From contig JAGOZY010000055.1 in NCBI GenBank assembly GCA_018058445.1, positions 1 to 7,084 on the forward strand: 7,084 bases of DNA. Direction: 5' to 3'. This document shows positions 1-6,615 of the stretch, one piece after another. Source of the stretch: Negativicutes bacterium. Its GTDB lineage: Bacteria; Bacillota; Negativicutes; JAGOZY01. The position numbers were made by a program, and so were the translations under genes. The stretch's first letter is position 1. The number at the start of each line of letters is the position of its first letter. The notes under the pieces were generated by a model, which worked only from the letters and a program-made list of their open reading frames with translations, ran no database searches and was not told where the DNA came from.

Positions 1-4
1 TCGG

Positions 5-751
5 TCAGTTAAACTTAACGACCGGTACTTTTGATTTGAGATCCATATAGCGAACGCTTCGACCAGAGCCTTCAACTTCACGTAGCACTTGAGCGGCGGT
101 CTCCGCTTTGTCTTCGAGTTCACTGAGTCTACCGAGCGCGATCGGCGTGCCTCGCAAGGTGTAGCCCATCACGGCATCTGTATTTTCCAAATTGAGTTCC
201 GAGAGATCTGAGTTACCTTGTTCACTTAATTTTACCAGAAAAAGAAGTCCTGTGCGAACTTCTTCATCGGAAACAGTTTCACCAATCAAAAGCGAGGGTA
301 AAGTCACGCCACAGACAATGGGGGCACCCATATGCGAAAATCGGCGCTGCACTTGGAGCACTTTCCCCGTGCGGTCGACAGCGACAAAACCGTCTGCTGT
401 GGGGATGTAGGCATTGACATTGCGCTCTCGCAACGTAATGACATAAGAAAAGGGCCACTGGTATCCTTCACTAATAAGTTCGATACGGGCATCTTGCTGT
501 AGCCGACGAGACACTTCTGCTCGATTCACTGCTAAAATATTAGTAGTCCCTTTTAAGCCTGCGGAAGTTAGTATTTCTTCTTTAGTTATGTTTTGCCGGC
601 CCTGAATTTCGATGGAACCAAAAGCCAAGGTAGGCATCATCGATAATCCTAAGTAGGCACAGCCAAGAACAATCACGGCGAGAAGAGGATATAGCCAATT
701 TTTGCTGCGTTTTTTCGGCTTTTTCTCTTGAACTTCTTGATTATCCGTCAT
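5..751 (-). CDS. ftsQ: Cell division protein FtsQ/DivIB
   Basis: Bitopic membrane protein of the divisome that, in the family, bridges FtsB/FtsL (DivIC/FtsL) and recruits late division proteins at the septum. The 248-residue product has a short basic cytoplasmic tail (residues 10-18, KKPKKRSKN), one hydrophobic segment at about 19-39, a POTRA-like domain at about 43-112 (FGSIEIQG, then NITKEEIL, ending VITLRER), and a beta domain at about 113-248. The beta domain contains the family pattern GFVAVDRTGKVL, then IALGRLSELEDKAETAAQVL, and ends YMDLKSKVPVVKF. Length is normal for the Gram-positive-type family. I chose the ATG at 749-751. A GTG at 758-760 (three residues longer, MRV) is in frame, and neither has a strong Shine-Dalgarno, so translation is probably coupled to ddl, whose last 11 bases it overlaps. 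Stop TGA lies at 5-7. Sequence conservation is low in this family, so the call rests on architecture plus position at the end of a dcw cluster. Confidence 0.9.
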   Translation of the reverse strand: MTDNQEVQEKKPKKRSKNWLYPLLAVIVLGCAYLGLSMMPTLAFGSIEIQGRQNITKEEILTSAGLKGTTNILAVNRAEVSRRLQQDARIELISEGYQWPFSYVITLRERNVNAYIPTADGFVAVDRTGKVLQVQRRFSHMGAPIVCGVTLPSLLIGETVSDEEVRTGLLFLVKLSEQGNSDLSELNLENTDAVMGYTLRGTPIALGRLSELEDKAETAAQVLREVEGSGRSVRYMDLKSKVPVVKFN

Positions 752-1670
752 GACGCGCACTCTGGAGAATTTTTTCGCAAAGTTCTTCGTAAGAAATATT
801 TAAAGCAGCAGCAGCTTGGGGTACCAGACTCGTCTCGGTCATTCCAGGGATGGTATTGATCTCAAGGACATAAGGAGTGCTGTCGTCTCCAAGCATGATA
901 TCAAGCCGTGAGATGCCGCGGCAGTGAAAGCCATTTGCGACTTTGCAAGCGATGGCTTGAATTTTTTGGGTCAGCTCTTCGGAAATTGGTGCTGGAACTA
1001 GGTATTCAGTCATACCGGCAGTATATTTCGACTTGTAGTCGTATGCGCCTGAATGAGGCCGGATCTCAATAACTGGTAGTGCTCCGAATCCTTCTAAAAA
1101 GGCTACGGTAAGCTCGCGACCTTGGATAAATCGCTCAACTAAAATCTCTTCATCATAGCCAAAGGCTTGCTCAAGCGCAGCTGCAAGTTCTTCAAGTTTT
1201 TCAACTTTAACAACGCCGACGCTCGAACCTTGAGTGGAGGGCTTAACTATGACGGGGAGGATCATCGTATTTGTAATTCTTGCGAGTTGGCCCGTGCGAT
1301 CTTCACTTTCGCAGAGAAGAAGCGACTCCGGAGTCGGCACTTGGAGAAATTGGAAGAGTTCTTTGCTGATATTTTTATCCATGGCAATGCTGCTGGCTTT
1401 CACGCCAGAGCCTGTGTAAGGAATGCCACAGATATCTAAAAATCCTTGAACCCGCCCGTCTTCACCGAACTTTCCGTGGAGGGCGTTGAAAATCACATCC
1501 ACTTTAAACTCGGCAAGCTGGGCGATAAAATTTCGCGGTTCAAAATCGATTTCAACGACGGAATAACCGTTTTTTCGTAAAGCGTTTGCGATGCCTTTTC
1601 CGGTTTTGAGAGAGACTTCCCGCTCGGTTGAAGGGCCGCCTAGTAAAACTCCAATTGTCTGCTTTTTCAT
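741..1670 (-). CDS. ddl: D-alanine--D-alanine ligase
   Basis: ATP-grasp enzyme of the cytoplasm that joins two D-alanines; MurF then adds the dipeptide to the UDP-MurNAc-tripeptide. The 309 residues are full length for the DdlB type. Seen in order: GGPSTEREVSL (11-21, with Glu17 as the first D-Ala contact), HGKFGEDGRVQG (65-76), the ATP-binding KPSTQGSSVG (143-152), the omega-loop YDYKSKY (210-216), then RLDIML (255-260, metal ligand Asp257), and EINTIPGMTETS (270-281, Glu270 and Asn272). Ser150, Tyr216, Arg255, Asp257, Glu270 and Asn272 match E. coli DdlB numbering as I recall it. Tyr at 216 is the residue typical of D-Ala-D-Ala ligases; D-Ala-D-Lac ligases of vancomycin-resistant lineages usually have Phe there. 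The ATG directly follows the murC stop (TAA ATG), with a strong binding site 8 bases upstream. The end overlaps the ftsQ start. All catalytic residues are present, so it should be active. Confidence 0.97.
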   Translation of the reverse strand: MKKQTIGVLLGGPSTEREVSLKTGKGIANALRKNGYSVVEIDFEPRNFIAQLAEFKVDVIFNALHGKFGEDGRVQGFLDICGIPYTGSGVKASSIAMDKNISKELFQFLQVPTPESLLLCESEDRTGQLARITNTMILPVIVKPSTQGSSVGVVKVEKLEELAAALEQAFGYDEEILVERFIQGRELTVAFLEGFGALPVIEIRPHSGAYDYKSKYTAGMTEYLVPAPISEELTQKIQAIACKVANGFHCRGISRLDIMLGDDSTPYVLEINTIPGMTETSLVPQAAAALNISYEELCEKILQSARHDG

Positions 1671-3089
1671 TTACTCGTCCTCCCCTGTCCCTTGAGCCCG
1701 GAGAGCTTCTAAGATACGCGGCGCAACTTGGTTGATCGATCCGGCGCCTAAGGTAAGTACGAGATCTCCAGGTTGCACAACAGAAATAATTTGAACGGCA
1801 ATTTCCTGCCACTGGGGGATGTAGTGTGGACGATGCTTGCTTTCTTCTTCGATTTTTTGAATCAAATAAGCTCCATCGATCCCTGGCAGTGGTTCTTCAC
1901 CAGCACTATAGATATCCGTGAGAACGACAACATCGGCATCAGAAAAAGCCTGACCAAATTCTTGGCCTAGCTGGCGGGTACGACTATAACGATGAGGCTG
2001 GAAAATCGCCACAATTCGTCCTTCTGGATGGGTCTGACGAGCTGCTGATAGAGTCGCTCGAAGCTCGGTTGGATGGTGAGCATAGTCATCAATGACTTGG
2101 ATTCCTTTGACTTCTCCATGCCATTGAAAACGGCGATGAGCCCCATGAAAAGTCGCTAGCGCACGGGCAATTCCATCAAAAGAAATTCCTTCAAGTAGGG
2201 CAACGGTTGCTGCACCGAGGGCGTTGAGTACGTTGTGCCGTCCGGGCAGTGGAATCTGGATAATGCCTAGCTTTTCACCGCGCCAAATCAAGGCAAAGCG
2301 GGAGCCTTTGGCATCAAACTCAAGTTCAACCGCTTGAGCATCGTCTTCTGGTAAAAAGCCATAACGAACAATCGAGGCGGGAATTTTTGCTTTAGTTAAA
2401 TTTAATGTTTCTACACAGTCGCTGCATAGGACTGCATGCCCTTCAGGTAAAATATGTTCTAAAAATTCCACAAAGGATTCGAGCAGTTTTTCTAACGATC
2501 CGTAGTGATCTAAATGATCATCTTCAATATTTGTAACAAGCCCGATCATCGGTCGCAGTTTGAGGAATGATCCGTCGCTTTCATCGGCTTCAGCAATACC
2601 GTGGGGTCCTCGCCCATAAATCGCATTGCTGCCAATTTCAGGAATTAATGCGCCAATTAGCAGAGTCGGCTCTAATTTATTTTCAAAAAAGATCTTCCCT
2701 ACCATTCCGGTGGTGGTAGTTTTCCCATGTGCTCCCGCTATGGCAATACCTCGACGGGAGTTGCAGATATAGGCCATCACATCAGAGCGATGCAAAATAG
2801 GAATTCCATTTTCTTGAGCATAAAGGAGCTCAGGGTTATCTTTACGAATTGCAGTGGAGACAACGAATACATCCGCATCGCTTCCTTGACCACTTTTATG
2901 ATCTTGATACACTTCAATGCCCATTTGGACAAGTCGCTCCGTATAAGAAGACGACGAAGAGTCTGAGCCACTTACTTTACGGCCCAACGCATGCATAACT
3001 GCGGCAAGACCGCTCATTCCAACGCCGCCAATGCCTATAAAATGTATTCTTTTTGCAGTTTCCAACAATGCTACTTGATCAGAACTCAT
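1671..3089 (-). CDS. murC: UDP-N-acetylmuramate--L-alanine ligase
   Basis: Cytoplasmic ATP-dependent Mur ligase that adds L-Ala to UDP-MurNAc, the first peptide-building step. The 472-residue length is typical. The three Mur domains are visible: an N-terminal Rossmann-like UDP-binding domain with GIGGVGMSG (19-27); the central ATPase domain with P-loop AHGKTTTT (120-127), EADESDGSF (167-175), NIEDDHLDHYG (187-197) and GRHNVLNALGA (283-293); and a C-terminal domain with DDYAHHPTE (334-342), FQPHRYSRT (363-371) and TLGAGSIN (446-453). GIGGVGMSG together with DDYAHHPTE separates MurC from the other ligases and from Mpl. The ATG lies in an ATGA overlap with the murG stop, with GGGAG placed 7 bases upstream, so translational coupling is likely. 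No murB follows, unlike many clusters; ddl starts at the very next base. A run of serines at 43-48 (SDSSSSSYT) is slightly unusual but sits in a loop region expected to vary. Confidence 0.98.
   Translation of the reverse strand: MSSDQVALLETAKRIHFIGIGGVGMSGLAAVMHALGRKVSGSDSSSSSYTERLVQMGIEVYQDHKSGQGSDADVFVVSTAIRKDNPELLYAQENGIPILHRSDVMAYICNSRRGIAIAGAHGKTTTTGMVGKIFFENKLEPTLLIGALIPEIGSNAIYGRGPHGIAEADESDGSFLKLRPMIGLVTNIEDDHLDHYGSLEKLLESFVEFLEHILPEGHAVLCSDCVETLNLTKAKIPASIVRYGFLPEDDAQAVELEFDAKGSRFALIWRGEKLGIIQIPLPGRHNVLNALGAATVALLEGISFDGIARALATFHGAHRRFQWHGEVKGIQVIDDYAHHPTELRATLSAARQTHPEGRIVAIFQPHRYSRTRQLGQEFGQAFSDADVVVLTDIYSAGEEPLPGIDGAYLIQKIEEESKHRPHYIPQWQEIAVQIISVVQPGDLVLTLGAGSINQVAPRILEALRAQGTGEDE
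1678..1686 (-). promoter_or_regulatory. Ribosome binding site of ddl inside the murC end
   Basis: AGGGGAGGA lies within the last codons of murC, with GGAGG 8 bases before the ddl ATG. It supports the start at 1668-1670 and independent loading of ribosomes on ddl despite the zero-base junction with murC. Confidence 0.75.
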
Positions 3090-4228
3090 ATCTTGTCTCC
3101 CTTTGCCAGCAGTTCTATGGCTAGATCTGCGATTTCTTCCGTTGCTTTTGGTTTGGCTAGTTGTTTCGAGGCAGCTCCCATAATGGCAAGCTTACCTTGG
3201 GTATTTAAAATATCTTCCACCTGACGAAGTAGGACGCCTTCCTGGAGTTCACGATCTTTGAGCATCGCTGCCGCGCCTACCGCAACAAAGGTGCTGGCGT
3301 TCTTCTCTTGATGATTCTCTGCTGCATAAGGATAGGGGATCAAAATCGCTGGAAGGCCGCAAGCGGCAATCTCTGCTAAAGCCAGTGCGCCAGCCCGTGA
3401 AACAACAAGATCCGCTGCATGAAGCAACTCTGGCATGTCCTCGAGATAGGGAACGATTCGTTGATTTTTACTATCTACAGGAATGTTGTTGGCTTCAAAA
3501 TGCGCTTTAATTTCTTCCCATTGGCTTCTTCCAGTCGCATGAATCAAAGTCCAATTTGGATGTGATTCGATAACTGCTTGATGAAGTTCAAGGGCCGCTA
3601 GATTTAGATTTCTGGCGCCTCGGCTTCCGCCTGTGATAACAATTAAACGCTGCTCATCAGAAAGGCCGAGTTTTAACCGGACATCTTCTCGACGAATAGA
3701 AAAAAATTCTGGTCGAACTGGATTTCCAGTAACAAAGATTTTGTCTTTTTTGTTGGCTATTCCTTGCATCGCCTCTGGAACTCCAAGGGCAATACGATCG
3801 GCGAATCGGCTTAAAAGTCGATTGGTGACCCCAAGAACTGCGTTCTGCTCTTGTAGGAGAATCGGGATTTTTCGCAATCTTGCACTTAATAATACTGGCC
3901 CACAGACATAACCGCCAGTACCAATGACTAAATCTGGCTTGAAAGCTCCAAGCAATCGGTTAGAGTCAGCAATTCCTAATACAGACTGGGATAAATTTGA
4001 AATATTGCTAAGGGTCAGCCGTCTTTCAATGCCGGCAGCCCGAATAAGTTCTAATGAATAGCCTGCTTTTGGAACAATCGCCGACTCTAGGCCTTCTCGC
4101 GTTCCGGCGAAGCGAATTTCTGCATCTGGCAAGCGCAATTTTAACTCATCTGCGATAGCCAGTGCAGGGTAAATATGCCCGCCTGTACCACCACCAGCCA
4201 GCAAAATACGCTTTTCTGACAAACTCAT
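3086..4228 (-). CDS. murG: UDP-N-acetylglucosamine--lipid I GlcNAc transferase (MurG)
   Basis: Peripheral inner-face membrane glycosyltransferase (GT28, GT-B fold) that adds GlcNAc to lipid I, giving lipid II. With the chosen start the product is 380 residues, slightly longer than the usual 350-370. N-terminal acceptor-domain G-loops are GGGTGGHIYPA (12-22) and GTGGYVCGP (103-111), followed by QEQNAVLGVTNR (126-137). The C-terminal donor domain has TGNPVR (167-172), the third G-loop GGSRGARNLN (200-209), and SRAGALALAEIAACGLPAILIPYPYAAENHQ (277-307, with the donor-binding Glu286). The third loop has Arg where E. coli has Gln (GGSQGA). I chose the ATG at 4226-4228 because it makes an ATGA overlap with the murD stop. 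An in-frame ATG at 4241-4243 would add five residues, but its only candidate AGGA touches the codon. No strong binding site precedes the chosen ATG, so translation probably depends on ribosomes finishing murD. A ftsW-type gene often sits between murD and murG; none is here. Confidence 0.97.
   Translation of the reverse strand: MSLSEKRILLAGGGTGGHIYPALAIADELKLRLPDAEIRFAGTREGLESAIVPKAGYSLELIRAAGIERRLTLSNISNLSQSVLGIADSNRLLGAFKPDLVIGTGGYVCGPVLLSARLRKIPILLQEQNAVLGVTNRLLSRFADRIALGVPEAMQGIANKKDKIFVTGNPVRPEFFSIRREDVRLKLGLSDEQRLIVITGGSRGARNLNLAALELHQAVIESHPNWTLIHATGRSQWEEIKAHFEANNIPVDSKNQRIVPYLEDMPELLHAADLVVSRAGALALAEIAACGLPAILIPYPYAAENHQEKNASTFVAVGAAAMLKDRELQEGVLLRQVEDILNTQGKLAIMGAASKQLAKPKATEEIADLAIELLAKGDKI
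3097..3101 (-). promoter_or_regulatory. Ribosome binding site of murC inside the murG end
   Basis: GGGAG (within AAAGGGAGA) lies 7 bases upstream of the murC ATG at 3087-3089, inside the final murG codons. It supports the ATGA-overlap start. Confidence 0.65.
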
Positions 4229-5556
4229 AATTCTCGCACCCATTCCTTAAATAGTATGCCCCGTTCTTCATAGTTAGAAAATTGATCAAAGCTCGCACAG
4301 GCAGGCGAAAGTAATATTGTGTCGCCGACCTCACTGCTTATTTTAGCTTGTTTCAAAGCAGAGGGCAAATCGGCAACTTGTTTCACTTGAAGAAGTCCTG
4401 CTTTTCGGGCTGCCTCAGAAAAACGCTCTGCCCCTGCGCCAAAAAAGATCGCTTCTTTTACTTTTTCTTTGGCTAAATTCATCATAGGCAGCAAATCTGT
4501 TCCTTTATCATATCCACCAGCAAGCCAAATAAGAGGACTACTAAAAGAATCTAATGCTTTAATCGCAGATTCCGGATTTGTAGCTTTCGAATCGTTGTAA
4601 TAAGAAACTCCATCTAGGTCGCGAATCCATTCGATTCGATGCTCAACCCCCTGGAAGGTAGTCGCAATTCGAGCTACCTGTTGTAAAGTAACTCCACTAA
4701 GTAGTGCGATCGCTCCGGCCGCGGCAATATTTTCTCGATTGTGGTTGCCAAGTAATTTCACTTCTGCCCAATCAAGCACTTTCTCTGTGATGCCAGCCCA
4801 TGACCAATAAAGAGATTTTTCATCTCCCCAAATGCCTTCTGTAAGCGGTACATTCAGGCTAAAAAAAACGACTTTGCTTTGGCTGCGAGTTGCCATTTCT
4901 TTGACCAATGGGTCTTCGTGATTTAGCACAAGAAAGTCTTGGCCTGTTTGATTAGCAAAGATCTTTTCTTTCGCTTCTTGATAGGCAGAGAAAGTTTTAT
5001 GTCGTTCAAGATGATCTGGGGTTAGATTCAAAATTGCTCCTATATGAGGGCGAAAACATTTTGTACTCTCCAATTGATAACTTGAAACTTCCAGAACAAC
5101 CCAGCCAGAAGAAGGAAGGTTATCTGCCTCTTCGGAAAGGGCTCTACCGATATTTCCGCCAAGCAAAACCGGGAGATTGCTTGTTTTCATCATTCCTTCA
5201 AGAAGTGATACGGTTGTTGTTTTTCCATTTGTCCCGGTAACTGCCAAAATAGGCAGAGGACAATTTTGGTAGAAGAGTTCCAGCTCGCCGATTACTTCGA
5301 TTTTTCGTTCCTTCGCTTTTTTAAGAATTGGAATATCGGAAGGGACTCCCGGGGACACGACCACAAGCTCGACATTCTCTAAAAGGTCGCTTTGCTGAGG
5401 CCCCCACGAGGTTTTTACAGATGAAGGCAGTGAAAGCGAAAAGTCTGGAGCCATCAGGTCACTTAAGGTAACGGTCCATCCGTTACGCCCAAGAAATCCC
5501 GCAGCTGCAATACCACTTCGTGCGGCACCAATTACAAGTGCTTTTTTCTCCATCAT
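4225..5556 (-). CDS. murD: UDP-N-acetylmuramoyl-L-alanine--D-glutamate ligase
   Basis: Cytoplasmic Mur ligase adding D-Glu to UDP-MurNAc-L-Ala. The 443 residues fit the family. Seen: N-terminal nucleotide-sugar domain starting KALVIGAARSG (5-14), with SPGVP (68-72); central ATPase domain with P-loop TGTNGKTTT (107-115), LEVSSYQLE (155-163), LNLTPDHLERH (177-187), AYQEAKEKIF (191-200, whose Lys196 fits the carbamylated lysine position) and NHNRENIAAA (271-280). Next come GVEHRIEW (303-310), then a C-terminal domain with NDSKATNP (321-328), GGYDKGTD (347-354) and LSPACASFDQF (416-426). VEHR, NDSKATNP and SPACASFD distinguish MurD from MurC, MurE and MurF. The start is one of two adjacent ATGs (5554-5556 or 5551-5553). 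A near-perfect AAGGAGGT sits 4 bases before the first and 7 before the second, so the second (442 residues) may be the main one. By eye the gene has more A/T runs than murC, including a run of eight T in the coding strand at 4861-4868, but the frame is intact through it. Confidence 0.97.
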   Translation of the reverse strand: MMEKKALVIGAARSGIAAAGFLGRNGWTVTLSDLMAPDFSLSLPSSVKTSWGPQQSDLLENVELVVVSPGVPSDIPILKKAKERKIEVIGELELFYQNCPLPILAVTGTNGKTTTVSLLEGMMKTSNLPVLLGGNIGRALSEEADNLPSSGWVVLEVSSYQLESTKCFRPHIGAILNLTPDHLERHKTFSAYQEAKEKIFANQTGQDFLVLNHEDPLVKEMATRSQSKVVFFSLNVPLTEGIWGDEKSLYWSWAGITEKVLDWAEVKLLGNHNRENIAAAGAIALLSGVTLQQVARIATTFQGVEHRIEWIRDLDGVSYYNDSKATNPESAIKALDSFSSPLIWLAGGYDKGTDLLPMMNLAKEKVKEAIFFGAGAERFSEAARKAGLLQVKQVADLPSALKQAKISSEVGDTILLSPACASFDQFSNYEERGILFKEWVREL

Positions 5557-5560
5557 TTCT

Positions 5561-5568
5561 ACCTCCTT
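5561..5568 (-). promoter_or_regulatory. Ribosome binding site of murD
   Basis: AAGGAGGT, nearly a full anti-Shine-Dalgarno complement, lies 4 bases before the first murD ATG and 7 bases before the second. The spacing favours the second ATG (5551-5553), so it bears on the start choice. It is the strongest such site in the window and fits the short mraY/murD spacer. Confidence 0.8.
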
Positions 5569-5583
5569 TGCTACATTGTCATC

Positions 5584-6579
5584 TTAAAATGTATGGGATT
5601 GTCCCAGTTGAGTAATCCAAAATCCAAGAAAGCCAAGAACAGCTCCAGCGAACCAAAACATAAGTACAACTTTTTTCTCCGGCCAGCCACCTAATTCAAA
5701 ATGGTGATGAAGAGGACTCATGCGGAAAAATCGTTTCCCGCCTGTTTTCTTAAAATAAAGAACTTGGATAATCACCGATAGAGCTTCTGCTACGAATACC
5801 CCACCAACAAGCACTAGAAGCATTTCCTGGGAAGATAGCACTGCAACAGCAGCAAGTCCACCCCCTAGGGCAAGGGAACCTGTATCACCCATGAAAACTT
5901 GAGCTGGATGCCGATTAAACCACAAGAACCCAACACAAGCGCCAGCCATTAAAAGAGCGAATATCGCTTGGGGCATCATCCATCCAAGCGTGCAAATCGC
6001 TGCAAAACTAAAGGAGGCAAAAAACATGGTGCCTGCCGCTAGTCCATCTAGTCCATCTGTCAGATTGACTGCATTACTGGCTCCCACTAGTACGATAAAA
6101 ACAAAAATCGCAAAACCAATGGGCCCTAAATCAAATGACCAAGTCGTCAAGGGAATACTCACTAAAGTTCCCCGCCCCAGTAAATCAGCAGCGACCGTAA
6201 GGGCGATGGATAAAACGGTTTGACCTGCTAATTTTTGCCAGGCTTTCAGTCCTAAGTTTCGTTTAAGCTTTACTTTGATATAGTCATCCCAGAAGCCGAG
6301 TAGGCCATGGCCAGCGAACACCAGCCAAATCACCCAAAGGACTGCTAAAAATTGTTTATGTTCGAAATACCTAACAGTCCAGTAAAGGACTCCGAGTGTG
6401 ACTGCAATGATAATCATCAGCCCGCCCATAGTCGGCGTGCCTTGTTTCGCTTGATGGCTCTGCGGGCCTTCTTCCCGGATGCTTTGACCGGCTTTTAGAC
6501 GGCGCAAAAATGGAATGCACCAAGGGCCCAGAAGGAGCACCACAATAAAGCTTAATAAAAACGAAAATAGAAGTTCCAC
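5584..6579 (-). CDS. mraY: Phospho-N-acetylmuramoyl-pentapeptide transferase (MraY)
   Basis: Integral membrane enzyme that moves phospho-MurNAc-pentapeptide from UDP onto undecaprenyl phosphate, giving lipid I. The 331-residue, strongly hydrophobic product has about ten predicted membrane segments by eye, starting with residues 3-22. Cytoplasmic-loop motifs are all present: EEGPQSHQAKQGTPTMGG (36-53), GFWDDYIKVKLKRNLGL (95-111, the Asp98-Asp99 pair), NAVNLTDGLDGLAAG (169-183, Asp175 and Asp178), NRHPAQVFMGDTGSLALGG (222-240, Asp232) and RMSPLHHHFELGGWPE (286-301, His291-293). The HHH motif separates MraY from WecA/TagO relatives. The start is GTG at 6577-6579: an in-frame TAA at 6598-6600 leaves little room upstream, and AGAAGGA lies 10 bases before the GTG. 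An ATG one base upstream (6578-6580) is out of frame. It follows murF by 36 bases and precedes murD by 27, the usual murF-mraY-murD order. Confidence 0.98.
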   Translation of the reverse strand: MELLFSFLLSFIVVLLLGPWCIPFLRRLKAGQSIREEGPQSHQAKQGTPTMGGLMIIIAVTLGVLYWTVRYFEHKQFLAVLWVIWLVFAGHGLLGFWDDYIKVKLKRNLGLKAWQKLAGQTVLSIALTVAADLLGRGTLVSIPLTTWSFDLGPIGFAIFVFIVLVGASNAVNLTDGLDGLAAGTMFFASFSFAAICTLGWMMPQAIFALLMAGACVGFLWFNRHPAQVFMGDTGSLALGGGLAAVAVLSSQEMLLVLVGGVFVAEALSVIIQVLYFKKTGGKRFFRMSPLHHHFELGGWPEKKVVLMFWFAGAVLGFLGFWITQLGQSHTF

Positions 6580-6589
6580 ATTTTCACAT

Positions 6590-6596
6590 TCCTTCT
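6590..6596 (-). promoter_or_regulatory. Ribosome binding site of mraY
   Basis: AGAAGGA lies 10 bases before the GTG at 6577-6579, in the 36-base murF/mraY spacer. With the in-frame TAA at 6598-6600 it fixes the GTG start. The spacing is a little long, so initiation may be modest. Confidence 0.6.
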
Positions 6597-6615
6597 TTTA
6601 GCTTATCTTAAAACC

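Noticed and set aside
1167..1439. A 90-residue plus-strand open frame opposite ddl.
   Set aside because: It is antisense to conserved ddl coding sequence, has no family motif, and is explained as a shadow frame. The other plus-strand frames are rejected for the same reason.
1552..1812. An 86-residue minus-strand frame spanning the murC/ddl junction.
   Set aside because: It runs out of frame through both genes, is rich in Arg and Cys, and matches no family; both real genes are intact there.
4229..4243. Longer murG start at the ATG at 4241-4243.
   Set aside because: AGGA touches the codon with no spacer, and the ATGA overlap at 4225-4228 matches the murG/murC junction style; kept only as an alternative.
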